A DNA stretch of 64,000 nucleotides from UBA1426 sp050953365 (GTDB lineage: Bacteria; Bacillota; Clostridia; Peptostreptococcales; Anaerovoracaceae). This document shows, one piece after another, positions 36,131 through 45,010 of the stretch. Numbering within the stretch: position 1 is the stretch's first letter; every line of letters starts with the position of its first letter. The translations under genes and the position numbers were made by a program. The stretch covers positions 372,001 through 436,000 of the forward strand of contig JBMNMN010000002.1 in the NCBI GenBank assembly GCA_050953365.1, in the 5' to 3' direction. The notes below the pieces were generated by a model. It did not search any database, had not been told where the DNA came from, and saw only the letters and a program-made list of their open reading frames with translations.

Positions 36131-36360
36131 TGTACAGGAAACCTATTTTATTTTAACAGGGTAACCTGTACAACTTAGAACAATATTTCTACAGATTGGA
36201 TGACTTTATCCGCAAACCTGTACAACTTCTATCAAAGAAATTGCATTTTAGGGATATTTTAAAGAAAAAGTTGTACATGAAAAACTTAGATCTGCTGTTA
36301 CCTGTACAGATCAGAGTCATTTTTGTACAGGTTACGAACTGTCGGGCAAAAACCTGTACA
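36131..36360. promoter_or_regulatory. Array of seven AACCTGTACAACT-like motifs
   Basis: TGTACA cores start at 36131, 36167, 36219, 36272, 36303, 36324 and 36355, with an extended consensus AACCTGTACAACT in both orientations. Distances between the last six cores are 52, 53, 31, 21 and 31 bp, close to whole numbers of helical turns. It looks like a cluster of protein-binding sites rather than simple tandem duplication, since the intervening DNA differs. Confidence 0.7.
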
Positions 36361-36413
36361 ACTGTTGAATATCGCAAAAAATAAGCCTATGATAATAACA
36401 TCAGCAAGGGAAT

Positions 36414-36458
36414 AGTTTCGCACTTGATAGCTTCGCACTTAATAGCTTCGCACTTGTG
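36414..36458. repeat. Three tandem 15-bp units (AGCTTCGCACTTRAT)
   Basis: Units at 36414-36428, 36429-36443 and 36444-36458 end next to the GAGG ribosome site of the following gene, so they lie in its 5' untranslated region or promoter. Confidence 0.85.
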
Positions 36459-36469
36459 AGGTGAAAGGA

Positions 36470-37300
36470 ATGGCCATCGAAAAGCGATATGAATCGGACA
36501 TAGAAGAGATATTATCGCACCGGTACGACAACGGGGCAGATCTTTGGACGACTCCGGATAAGCGGCTGATAAAAGGCGCTCCGTTTTCAACTTTGGAGAG
36601 CGTAAAGTACTTGCTGGAATTGGGAATGGAGCCCGAAGAACCGGTATTAAAAGAATGCGCAGATCTGATCTTCAGTACCTGGCAGGAGGATGGCCGTTTC
36701 AGGTTGTATCCTAAAGGCTCTATTTATCCGTGCCAAACAATCCATGCCGCCAATACGCTATGTCGTATGGGATATGCTTCCGATGCCAGGCTTCAAAAGA
36801 CTTTCCAGCACCTTTTAGATATCCAGTATGCAGATGGCGGCTGGCGCTGTAATAAATTCAGCTTTGGCCGGGGGCCGGAAACGGAATATTCAAATCCTTT
36901 CCCAACCCTTAACGCTCTTGATGCCTTTCGTTTTACCGATTATTGCAACAAAGAGCCGGCATTGGATAAAGCTGTAGAATTCCTCCTGGAACATTGGAGG
37001 ATTCGGGAACCGATTGGACCGTGTCATTATGGAATCGGGACATTGTTTATGCAGGTTGAATATCCTTTCCGAAACTACAATCTTTTTGTATATGTCTATG
37101 TCTTATCCTTTTACAACCGGGCAAAAGAGGATGAACGGTTTCTTGAAGCCTTGGATGCATTGAAATCAAAAACGGTGGATGGGCAGATTGTGGTTGAACG
37201 CGTAGTTCCCAAGCTGGCCGGGCTTTCCTTCTGTAAAAAGGGGAAAGCCAGTGAGCCGGCCACGAAGCGCTATCACGAAATACTGCAAAACCTAAAATAG
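36470..37300 (+). CDS. Prenyltransferase/squalene-cyclase-like repeat protein
   Basis: A 276-residue all-alpha (alpha/alpha toroid) protein. The QxxDGGW signature occurs as IQYADGGWRC near residue 125, with related repeats (IFSTWQEDGRFRLYP, AVEFLLEHW). It is much shorter than squalene-hopene cyclases and lacks the DxDD acid motif, so cyclase activity is unlikely; the fold is also found in proteins of unknown role. ATG 36470 is eight bases after GAGG; a GTG at 36461 overlaps that site. Confidence 0.75.
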   Translation: MAIEKRYESDIEEILSHRYDNGADLWTTPDKRLIKGAPFSTLESVKYLLELGMEPEEPVLKECADLIFSTWQEDGRFRLYPKGSIYPCQTIHAANTLCRMGYASDARLQKTFQHLLDIQYADGGWRCNKFSFGRGPETEYSNPFPTLNALDAFRFTDYCNKEPALDKAVEFLLEHWRIREPIGPCHYGIGTLFMQVEYPFRNYNLFVYVYVLSFYNRAKEDERFLEALDALKSKTVDGQIVVERVVPKLAGLSFCKKGKASEPATKRYHEILQNLK

Positions 37301-37393
37301 ATTGATATAAGGAAAATCGTTTCTGATGTCTGACAGCCAAAAGTGATACAATCAAAAAGAATCGTCCCTGATGATTTTTGGAGGTGAAATCGA

Positions 37394-38425
37394 ATGCCCT
37401 TTACGATTGTCCGTCAGGACATTACAAAAATGAAGGTTGACGCCATCGTCAACGCCGCAAATACTGAATTGCAGATGGGCGGCGGGGTATGCGGGGCCAT
37501 ATTTAAAGCAGCAGGAGCGGCCCAGCTTCAGGCAGCCTGCGATAAACTTGCCCCGATTAAAACGGGAGAGGCAGTTATCACGCCGGGCTTCAATCTTCCG
37601 GCAAAATTTATCATTCATGCTGCGGGTCCCGTCTATCAAGCGTGGAACAAGGAAAAAAATGAGCAGGAGCTCCGCGCCGCCTATACGAATTCGTTGAAGC
37701 GAGCCGTTGAAAACAATTGTGAAAGCATAGCATTTCCCCTGATTTCAAGCGGTATCTACGGCTATCCGAAAGATGAGGCGCTCCGGGTGGCCACGTCGGC
37801 AATTCAGGATTTTCTTTCTGACCACGACATAGACGTCACGCTGGTCGTATTTGACAAGTCCGCATTCATTATCAGCCGCGAACTGCTGGGTGAGGTGGAA
37901 AGCTATATTGACGAGCACTATATCGAAGCCGGTAAAGTGAGCCGGCGGCAGCTGCTTGAAGTAGAGCGGGAAGCCTTGAGCAAAAAAAGTCTCACTGTCA
38001 GCGAATACGAGGAACCTATTATTGTTGAGACGGATGCGCCTAGTTTTCTACGTGCACCTCTTGATGATTTGGTCGGGAACCTGGACGAGCCCTTCTCCGG
38101 GACGCTCCTGCGCCTGATTGATGCCAAGGGAATGACGGATGTGGAAGTATATAAACGCGCCAACCTGGACCGCAAATTGTTCTCTAAGATCAGGAGCAAC
38201 AAAGGGTATATGCCGAGCAAGCGCACTGCCATCGCCCTTGCCGTGGCCTTGGAGCTGTCGCTGGATGAAACCGAAGATCTTCTGAAAAGGGCAGGATATG
38301 CTCTCTCCCACGCCGTCAAGTTCGATGTGATCGTGGAATATTTTATCATAAATGGCAAGTACGATATTCTCGAGATAAATCAAGTGCTCTTCGAGCATGA
38401 TCAGCCGCTGCTCGGAGGATGCTGA
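37394..38425 (+). CDS. Macro-domain protein with C-terminal helical/HTH-like domain
   Basis: A 343-residue two-part protein. Residues 1-155 are a macro domain that binds or removes ADP-ribose: DAIVNAANTELQMGGGVCGAI carries Asn20, Asn23 and the glycine loop, and SSGIYGYPKDEAL is the second loop. After a charged linker, residues about 230-335 form a helical domain with an XRE-like part (VYKRANLDRKLFSKIRSNKGYMPSKRTAIALAVAL). It is followed 101 bp later by a vWA gene on the same strand, suggesting a functional pair. ATG follows GGAGGTGAAATCGA. Confidence 0.85.
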   Translation: MPFTIVRQDITKMKVDAIVNAANTELQMGGGVCGAIFKAAGAAQLQAACDKLAPIKTGEAVITPGFNLPAKFIIHAAGPVYQAWNKEKNEQELRAAYTNSLKRAVENNCESIAFPLISSGIYGYPKDEALRVATSAIQDFLSDHDIDVTLVVFDKSAFIISRELLGEVESYIDEHYIEAGKVSRRQLLEVEREALSKKSLTVSEYEEPIIVETDAPSFLRAPLDDLVGNLDEPFSGTLLRLIDAKGMTDVEVYKRANLDRKLFSKIRSNKGYMPSKRTAIALAVALELSLDETEDLLKRAGYALSHAVKFDVIVEYFIINGKYDILEINQVLFEHDQPLLGGC

Positions 38426-38450
38426 ATTTTGATTTTCTGTTACAGTTAAT

Positions 38451-38467
38451 GTCGCTTCCGAAGCGAC
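38451..38467. other. Short hairpin between macro and vWA genes
   Basis: GTCGCTT and AAGCGAC are separated by three bases. No T tract follows, so it is not a clear terminator; it could be an mRNA structure in the intergenic leader. Confidence 0.4.
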
Positions 38468-38526
38468 CACCGGTTCCGTTTCCCGCAGTATTCTAAGGTT
38501 ACAATAAATCTTAGGAGGTTATGGAA

Positions 38527-39180
38527 ATGAAAAAAGGATTAACGGAACTGGTATTCATACTCGACAAAAGCGGGTCAATGAGCGGACTGGAAGCGGATAC
38601 CATCGGCGGATTCAATTCGATGCTTGCAAAGCAGCAGGCGGTAGAGGGCGAATGCAATATTACAACTGTGCTGTTTGATAACAACTATGAACTGCTCCAC
38701 GACCGGATCGATATCAGGGCGGTGAGTCCCATTACGGAGAAGGAATATCAGGTCGGCGGTACGACGGCGCTTCTTGATGCAATCGGCATGACGATTCACA
38801 AGATCGGCAATGCCCAGAAGCATACCGCCGAAGACTACCGCGCCGAAAAAGTAATGTTTGTGATTATCACGGACGGCGAAGAGAATTCCAGCCGGAAATA
38901 TTCCGTTGAAAAGGTAAAGGCGCAGATTGAACGGCAAAAGACAAAATACGGATGGGAATTTATTTTCCTCGGAGCAAATATCGATGCGGTTGAGACCGCC
39001 GGGCGCTTTGGAATTGCTTCTGACAGAGCAGTTGATTACATCGCGGACAGGGAAGGGACGGAATTAAACTTCAAGGTTATGGCCAACACCGTGGCAACAT
39101 TCCGTAAATCGGGAATCGTTGATGAGGCTTGCCTGGAGGAAATTCGCAAAGATGTGATGCGGCGTGGCGGCAGGAAATAA
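38527..39180 (+). CDS. von Willebrand factor A domain protein
   Basis: A 217-residue stand-alone vWA protein with a complete metal-ion-dependent adhesion site: DKSGSMS (Asp13, Ser15, Ser17), the Thr of GGTTALLDA and the Asp of ITDGEENSS. No signal peptide, so cytoplasmic. ATG 38527 has AGGAGG eight bases upstream; an earlier ATG at 38521 is too close to it. It follows the macro-domain gene and may form a complex with it; this is inference from neighbourhood. Confidence 0.88.
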   Translation: MKKGLTELVFILDKSGSMSGLEADTIGGFNSMLAKQQAVEGECNITTVLFDNNYELLHDRIDIRAVSPITEKEYQVGGTTALLDAIGMTIHKIGNAQKHTAEDYRAEKVMFVIITDGEENSSRKYSVEKVKAQIERQKTKYGWEFIFLGANIDAVETAGRFGIASDRAVDYIADREGTELNFKVMANTVATFRKSGIVDEACLEEIRKDVMRRGGRK

Positions 39181-39238
39181 TGGGTGCTTTATTTAGACGA
39201 CAACAGGGTATAACAGTAAACAAAAGGAACCATCTACA

Positions 39239-39270
39239 GTGAGTGCCGGCTCAAATTTGAAGGCACTCAC
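39239..39270. terminator. Hairpin, possible terminator
   Basis: GTGAGTGCC (39239-39247) pairs with GGCACTCAC (39262-39270). Only a poor T tract follows, so its termination strength is doubtful. Confidence 0.45.
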
Positions 39271-39303
39271 CCCGGTGTTTGTGAAGGAAGGGGAGCGAAA
39301 ACG

Positions 39304-40074
39304 ATGTCGAAGATGCCGGTTTTGTTTGTTGGACATGGCTCGCCGATGAATGCCATTGAAGACAACCAATATACAAAGAGCTGGAAAAGCATTGCTGAAA
39401 GGATCCCTAAGCCCGGGGTGATCCTGTCTGTTTCAGCTCACTGGTATACAAACGGGACGAAAATTATGAACGAAGAGGACCCCAAAACGATACACGACAT
39501 GTACGGCTTCCCGAAAGAATTGTATGAAATCGAATACAATGCGCCAGGCTCGCCCGACACGGCGAAAGCCGCCAAAAAACTGATTTCAAAGCAAACGGAA
39601 TATGACAACTCCTGGGGGATTGACCACGGAACCTGGTCCGTGCTGGTTCATATGTATCCGGACAGGGATATTCCGGTGTTTCAGATCAGTGTGGATGCCT
39701 ATGCTCCTCCTGCGGCGCATTACAAAATCGGTACGGAGCTTAAAGCTTTAAGGGAGCAAGGGGTACTGATATTGGGCACCGGAAATATTGTCCACAACCT
39801 AAGGCTTGTTGACTGGGACATGCTCGGCGAGGGCTATGAGTGGGCATATACGTTTGACGAGTATATTTACGAAAATATTATGAAAAAGAACCACGATCCT
39901 ATTATTGACTACGGCCGGGCAGGGGATATTGCAAGGCTTGCGGTGCCGACTCCGGATCATTATTATCCTCTGTTATACGCGCTTGGAGCGACGGATGAAG
40001 GCGATAAAGTCAGCGTTTATAATAAATCCTGTGAAATGGGATCGGTGTCCATGACCGCGTACCTTTGGGAATAG
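39304..40074 (+). CDS. DODA-type extradiol aromatic ring-opening dioxygenase
   Basis: A 256-residue LigB/YgiD family protein. Metal-ligand histidines are visible in LFVGHGSPM, SVSAHWYTNG and IDHGTWSVLVHMYP, and GTGNIVHNLR supplies a further conserved block. Family members cleave catechol-like rings such as DOPA using a non-haem metal; the true substrate here is unknown. GGAAGGGGAG precedes the ATG. It is followed 29 bp later by a pirin gene, a combination that suggests quinone or aromatic stress handling. Confidence 0.88.
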   Translation: MSKMPVLFVGHGSPMNAIEDNQYTKSWKSIAERIPKPGVILSVSAHWYTNGTKIMNEEDPKTIHDMYGFPKELYEIEYNAPGSPDTAKAAKKLISKQTEYDNSWGIDHGTWSVLVHMYPDRDIPVFQISVDAYAPPAAHYKIGTELKALREQGVLILGTGNIVHNLRLVDWDMLGEGYEWAYTFDEYIYENIMKKNHDPIIDYGRAGDIARLAVPTPDHYYPLLYALGATDEGDKVSVYNKSCEMGSVSMTAYLWE

Positions 40075-40103
40075 GATAACGGTTAAAAAAGGGGGAGGTT
40101 TTG

Positions 40104-40943
40104 ATGAAAAGAGAAGTTGCAGGACAGGTTAAAGGTTATAGAACCCAGGATGGAGCAGGAGTAAATCTGGTTAGGGTGTTGGGAAGCAGGACAGTGCAGG
40201 AATTTGATCCTATATTGTTGCTTGATTCTTTTGACAGTACGAATCCCGATGACTACACAGCGGGATTTCCTCTGCATCCGCACAGAGGCATCGAGACAAT
40301 CAGTTATGTGTATCGCGGGCATATGACCCATAGAGACAGCCTTGGGAATGAGGATACCATCGGGGACGGAGAAGTGCAGTGGATGACGGCCGGATCCGGT
40401 ATTATGCATGAGGAAATGCTGCCGGCATCGGAAAGATTGCTGGGTGTACAGCTTTGGCTTAACCTACCGGCTAAGGACAAAATGGCTCCGCCGGCTTATA
40501 AGAGTATTAAGAGCACAGAGATTGAGGAAATAGAGCTTGATTGGGGCAAGTTGAGACTCCTGGCAGGTGAGTTCAACGGGAGAAAAGGGTATATGAGCAA
40601 ATATCTTCCGCTCAACTATTACGACCTGCACATAAATCCCCAGGCGTCCGTTGTTTTGAATACGGATCCTCAATCTTCCGTTATGTTGTTCACTTTATTG
40701 GGCAGCGCATATATCGGGGATGATTTGGTAATGGAAAAGACGGCGGTAATACTCACTTCCGGAGACGAAGTGGAGATTAAGGCGGCAGATGAAAAAGCGC
40801 AGGTTCTGTTCGTAAGCTCAAAACGGCTGAATGAGCCGGTAGCTTGGGGCGGACCCATCGTAATGAACACAAGAGAAGAATTGGACAAAGCCTTCGAGGA
40901 TTTGCATAGAGGCACTTTTCTACAGGATAAAATTTCGTACTAA
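40104..40943 (+). CDS. Pirin family protein
   Basis: A 279-residue bicupin. The N-terminal metal site is clear: FPLHPHRGIETISYV (two His) and GSGIMHEEM (His and Glu). Bacterial pirins include quercetinases and redox regulators. The C-terminal cupin (SVMLFTLLGSAYIGDD) lacks a full metal site, as usual. ATG 40104 follows GGGGGAGG. Probably co-transcribed with the dioxygenase and ended by the hairpin at 40951. Confidence 0.9.
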   Translation: MKREVAGQVKGYRTQDGAGVNLVRVLGSRTVQEFDPILLLDSFDSTNPDDYTAGFPLHPHRGIETISYVYRGHMTHRDSLGNEDTIGDGEVQWMTAGSGIMHEEMLPASERLLGVQLWLNLPAKDKMAPPAYKSIKSTEIEEIELDWGKLRLLAGEFNGRKGYMSKYLPLNYYDLHINPQASVVLNTDPQSSVMLFTLLGSAYIGDDLVMEKTAVILTSGDEVEIKAADEKAQVLFVSSKRLNEPVAWGGPIVMNTREELDKAFEDLHRGTFLQDKISY

Positions 40944-40950
40944 TAATACT

Positions 40951-40996
40951 GGAGCGGTTCTTTCAGAATTCAAATCGAAAGAGCCGTTCCTTAATC
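40951..40996 (+). terminator. Terminator after the pirin gene
   Basis: GGAGCGGTTCTTTC (40951-40964) pairs with GAAAGAGCCGTTCC (40977-40990) with G-U pairs, then TTAATCTTTCCTT. It also serves the convergent small gene at 41002-41163. Confidence 0.7.
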
Positions 40997-41001
40997 TTTC
41001 C

Positions 41002-41163
41002 TTACAGTTGCTTGGTGCGGATATTACCGGTATAAATGCAACCGGCTGCAAGTACCGGGAAAATAAATGGTATATCTGTGAATGCGCTTAACAGAAAAAA
41101 GACTGCAGCCATGGTGTACCAGATTGCCCGTATGCCTTTCTTATCCATATTATCTATTAACAT
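41002..41163 (-). CDS. Small membrane protein
   Basis: A 53-residue protein read from the minus strand: a charged start (MLINDMDKK-like; actual MLIDNMDKKGIRAIW), then two hydrophobic stretches (AVFFLLSAF and FIFPVLAAGCIY) split by a short polar turn. AGGACGAGG precedes the ATG at 41163. Composition and ribosome site make it credible, but no family is recognised. Convergent with the pirin gene. Confidence 0.55.
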   Translation of the reverse strand: MLIDNMDKKGIRAIWYTMAAVFFLLSAFTDIPFIFPVLAAGCIYTGNIRTKQL

Positions 41164-41410
41164 TTCCTCGTCCTTTATAAATTCATATACTGGTACTGAA
41201 ATCCTAATAATTGTACCAGATTATCAAAATAATTGCACCATGTTATGAATTTATGCAAAAGTTGTTTGGAGAAAGGTGTATTTGGTGTCTGACACCGAAT
41301 AATTCTCCTTTTGTTTTCGTGTTATTTTCAGTTTGATTTCAGCATTATACCGTATACTTATGCTGACAAAAACATCAATAAAGCCAGGAAACAGAAAGGG
41401 GTATATTAAT

Positions 41411-42607
41411 ATGAGCAAAAAGAAACGCCGGCTGCTGTCAATAGCAGCTTTATGCATCGTCTGTACACTTATCGGAAGTTTTTCTTCAGTTGCAATTCTG
41501 AAATACGTTTACGCAGACGCCCTTAGCGCGCTTGAAGCGCAGCCCGCCGTAGCCGCGGCAGTTAACAGTCATACAGATTATAATCATTCCATGTTTTCTT
41601 ATGCCGATTCCTCTTTAACGCAAAAGAACGATTCTCCTGTGGTTCGGGTTGCCAAAGAGGTCGGCCCGGCAGTAGTAGGTATTACCAATCATCAAACGAT
41701 TTCTAATGTGTATCGCTATCGCTACGGTTTTGATTTCGGTTCCGGAAACAGTTCCCGGGATTCACAGCTGGTGGAAGTCGGAACGGGCTCGGGGTTTATC
41801 ATCGATGCGAAAAACGGCTATATCATTACGAATCATCATGTTATCGAAAACGCCCAGAAAATTACCGTTAATTTAAGTGACGGACGCAGCCTTGACGCAA
41901 AGGTGGTCGGGAAAGACTCCCGCACGGATTTAGCTGTGCTTCAGATCTCAGACACAAGCAACCTTACCGAAGTCAAATTAGGGGATTCTTCGGCGCTTGA
42001 AGTTGGAGAATATGTAGTAGCTATCGGCAATCCCGGCGGAAACGAGTTTGCCCGCTCAGTAACCGCAGGAGTCATCTCTGCTACCAATCGAACCCTTAGA
42101 GTTTCCAGCAGCGCCACCCTCTATAATATGCTGCAGACCGATGCCGCCATCAACCCGGGAAATAGCGGCGGTCCTCTCGTCAATTACTCCGGCGAAGTCA
42201 TCGGCATAAATTCGGCGAAATTTGCCGAGAATGGTTTTGAAGGAATGGGTTTTGCGATACCGATATCGGACGCTATTCCGATCATTAAACAGCTTATTGA
42301 AAACGGTGCAGCCAAACATCCTGCACTTATGGTTTCGGTCAGCGATCAATACCTGCAGTATGCCAAACAACACAATTTGCCGCTTGGAGCTTACGTCTAT
42401 GAAATAGATCCTTTCGGCCCTGCGGGGAAAGCCGGGATTCAAAAAGGGGATATCATAACGCATGTAGATAATGTCAGGGTGGAAAACTCGACAGAACTTA
42501 TCGGCGAAATCTATAAGCACAATGTCGGTGATAAAGTAACCTTAACCTTTATTCGCAACGGTCAGACAAAAACGGTCAAGGTTACCTTGGGGGAAATGAC
42601 CTCTTAG
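41411..42607 (+). CDS. HtrA/DegP-like serine protease
   Basis: A 398-residue membrane-anchored trypsin-like protease: basic start and single N-terminal helix (about 8-30), then the protease domain with His143 (TNHHVIENA), Asp173 (RTDLAVLQI) and Ser252 (NPGNSGGPL), and one PDZ domain at about 305-395. HtrA enzymes degrade misfolded envelope proteins. ATG 41411 follows AAAGGGG; the longer frame from 41333 lacks a ribosome site. Monocistronic, ending at a strong bidirectional terminator. Confidence 0.93.
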   Translation: MSKKKRRLLSIAALCIVCTLIGSFSSVAILKYVYADALSALEAQPAVAAAVNSHTDYNHSMFSYADSSLTQKNDSPVVRVAKEVGPAVVGITNHQTISNVYRYRYGFDFGSGNSSRDSQLVEVGTGSGFIIDAKNGYIITNHHVIENAQKITVNLSDGRSLDAKVVGKDSRTDLAVLQISDTSNLTEVKLGDSSALEVGEYVVAIGNPGGNEFARSVTAGVISATNRTLRVSSSATLYNMLQTDAAINPGNSGGPLVNYSGEVIGINSAKFAENGFEGMGFAIPISDAIPIIKQLIENGAAKHPALMVSVSDQYLQYAKQHNLPLGAYVYEIDPFGPAGKAGIQKGDIITHVDNVRVENSTELIGEIYKHNVGDKVTLTFIRNGQTKTVKVTLGEMTS

Positions 42608-42628
42608 AAAATAATCAAAAAATCATTA

Positions 42629-42662
42629 AGGGCGGTTCTTTGAGTTGCAAAAGAACCGCCCT
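42629..42662. terminator. Bidirectional terminator
   Basis: Perfect stem AGGGCGGTTCTT (42629-42640) with AAGAACCGCCCT (42651-42662) between the converging htrA-like and dpaL genes. Confidence 0.85.
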
Positions 42663-43814
42663 CAGTGATATAACCTTTTAAACATTAAATTGAGCTAAAG
42701 GCTCCATTCCAAACAATATCCCTATATCTGGCCGGGTCTGTATCTCCTTCGGTGTTTATTATAAGCACTGCTGAGGTATCATCGAGCTTCAGATTCTCTC
42801 TTATTTCCTTGTATTCGTCTCTTTCCATTAACAGAGTTAATGCTCCGGTTCCGACGCCGGCTCCGGATTCGCCGGATACTACCTGTGGGTCGCTTTTAAG
42901 CGGCGCGGCCAATATTCTCATGCCTCTTGCGGCTACCTGGTCTTTGCATGACAGGAAGCCATCGGCGTAATCCATTAATATTGCATAGCTTATTGTGTTC
43001 GGTGCGCCGCAAGCCAGTCCGGCCATAATGGTCGGCATATCTCCTTCAACGATTTCTCTCCTGCCGCTTAACGAAGACAGGTAATGGCAATTTGCATCGT
43101 CCGGTTCAACGATAACTGTAACAGGCCGATCCTGCCCGAATTTATCTGCCAGATAGTCGGCTATTGCTCCGGCAAAGGATCCCACGCCGGCTTGCAGAAA
43201 CACATGTGTCGGCTTTTCTACTCCGTATTCATTTAACTGCTGCAGGGCTTCATGGATTATGGTTCCGTATCCCTGCATGATCCATGTGGGTATATTTTCG
43301 TAGCCTTCCCAGGCTGTGTCCTGAATGACAACCCAGCCATTCTTTTTTGCCATGTCTTCTGAGAGCTTGACGGCATCTTCGTAGTTTCCGTCAATAATAG
43401 AGGCATCGGCTCCTTCTTTTTTGATATTATTCAGTCTGGTCAATGAGGAGCCTTTCGGCATATAGATCACCGATTTCTGTCCCAACTGATTGGCCGCCCA
43501 TGCAACTCCCCGGCCGTGATTGCCGTCCGTAGCGGTTACAAAGGTAATTTCACCTATCTTTTCTTTCACTTCTTTGGAACGTAAATATTCAAAGGATACT
43601 TCGGATATGTCCATGCCTAATTGGTCCGCTAAGTAGTTGCCGACCGCATAAACGCCGCCCAAGACCTTAAAAGCGTTTAAGCCGAAACGATAGGATTCAT
43701 CCTTCACGAAGATATTTTTTAGACCGAAATGTTCTGCTAAAGCGTCTAATTTGCGCAGCGGCGTTACGGAATACTCGCTGAAGCCTTTATGAAAATCATT
43801 GACTTTTTTAATTT

Positions 43815-45010
43815 GGCGAATTGTAAAATGAAGTTGAACTAATAAGGAATCCATAGTGACGATTTCTGTTGTAAAATAGTTTTACCACAAAACATACACA
43901 GAAAGGCGAATCACTATGGATCACTCACAGTTTACACCTAATCCGCGAAAAAATAAACATCTTTCTTTTAAAGAGCGCGTAAAAATCGAGTTATTGGCTG
44001 GTGAAGGCAAAACTGCTTATGCCATCGCAAAACTGCTAAATCGGCCCATAAACACCATTACAAACGAACTAAGGCGTGGCACAGTGGAACAGATAAAGCA
44101 GGGCAAATTAGTAAAAATCTACTACGCTGATGCCGGCCAGGCTAAATATGAGGCAAATCGCCGGAACACTGGTCGCAGGTACAAGCTGCTACAGTGCAGT
44201 GAGTTCGTAGGCTATGTTGAGAAGATGATGTTAGAGGAAGATTGGTCCGTGGACTCTGCCGTAGGTAGGGCTGCAGCAACGGGTAAATTCGATAAGATGC
44301 TTTGTACCAAAACCATTTACAACTACATAGATCTAGGGCTTATGAAAGTTAAAAACACGGATTTACCACTTAAGCTAAAGCGTAGCAAGAAAGGAATCCG
44401 AGTCCGGGCCAACAAGCGAAACCTCGGTGACAGTATTGAAAACCGGCCTTGTCATGTGGAAGATCGAGAAGAGTTTGGGCACTGGGAAATTGATACGGTA
44501 ATAGGCTCAAAATCCAAGGAGGATGAAAGCTTATTGACCATTGTCGAACGAAAAACCAGAAACACATTGATTCGAAAGATTCCTGCCAAAACAGCAGAAG
44601 CGGTTATGCAGGAATTTGACCAGATCAAAGACGAATTTGGCAGTCGGTTTCAAAAGGTCTTCAAAAGCCTTACTGCAGATAATGGATCTGAGTTCGCTGC
44701 TCTGTCAACCTTGAAGGAACAGGGTGTAGGGGTATATTTTACACATCCTTACTCCGCATTCGAACGTGGTACCAATGAAAACCATAACGGCCTGATTAGG
44801 CGCTTCATACCCAAAGGTAAGAAGATTTCCGAATACAGCCAAGAGGCCATTGCACGAGTTGAAGAATGGATAAACGGCCTTCCAAGAAAGATCTTAGGCT
44901 ATAAAACCCCAGAAGAACTCTTCGATGAGGAACTCGATTTAATCTATGCTCTTTAACAACAGAGATTTGTCAAGGTACGGAGATTAGTTCAACTTGTTAT
45001 TGCAATTCAG
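43815..45010 (+). mobile_element. IS30-family insertion sequence in dpaL
   Basis: A 1,196-bp element. Inverted ends share AAGTTGAACTAAT preceded by GAATTG (left 43820 onward, right complement ending at 45010). The direct repeat GACTTTTTTAATTT flanks it at 43801-43814 and 45011-45024. The duplication is long for this family, in which 2-4 bp is usual, though longer ones are known for some members such as IS1630. Confidence 0.9.
43916..44956 (+). CDS. IS30-family transposase
   Basis: A 346-residue transposase: N-terminal HTH_38 domain (LSFKERVKIELLAGEGKTAYAIAKLLNRPINTITNELRRG), then the DDE core with acids in HWEIDTVIG, LTADNGSEF and the late FERGTNENHNGLIRRFIPKG block that contains the catalytic Glu. 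AAAGGCG ribosome site before ATG 43916. Intact. Confidence 0.92.
   Translation: MDHSQFTPNPRKNKHLSFKERVKIELLAGEGKTAYAIAKLLNRPINTITNELRRGTVEQIKQGKLVKIYYADAGQAKYEANRRNTGRRYKLLQCSEFVGYVEKMMLEEDWSVDSAVGRAAATGKFDKMLCTKTIYNYIDLGLMKVKNTDLPLKLKRSKKGIRVRANKRNLGDSIENRPCHVEDREEFGHWEIDTVIGSKSKEDESLLTIVERKTRNTLIRKIPAKTAEAVMQEFDQIKDEFGSRFQKVFKSLTADNGSEFAALSTLKEQGVGVYFTHPYSAFERGTNENHNGLIRRFIPKGKKISEYSQEAIARVEEWINGLPRKILGYKTPEELFDEELDLIYAL

Larger units (their letters stand above)
36041..36469. other. Non-coding region with TGTACA array and 15-bp repeats
   Basis: A 429-bp gap between same-strand genes. It holds seven TGTACA motifs (36131-36360) and, directly before the next gene, three tandem 15-bp units. 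A short frame across the array (36196-36384) lacks a ribosome site and has no protein-like composition, so I do not call it. Confidence 0.6.

Noticed and set aside
36196..36384. 62-codon frames on both strands across the TGTACA array
   Set aside because: No Shine-Dalgarno, no protein-like pattern; the DNA-level motif array explains the region better.
43815..43854. New start of dpaL supplied by the IS30-type end (ATG at 43854)
   Set aside because: No ribosome site upstream, and the added residues replace the conserved N terminus, so a functional product is doubtful.
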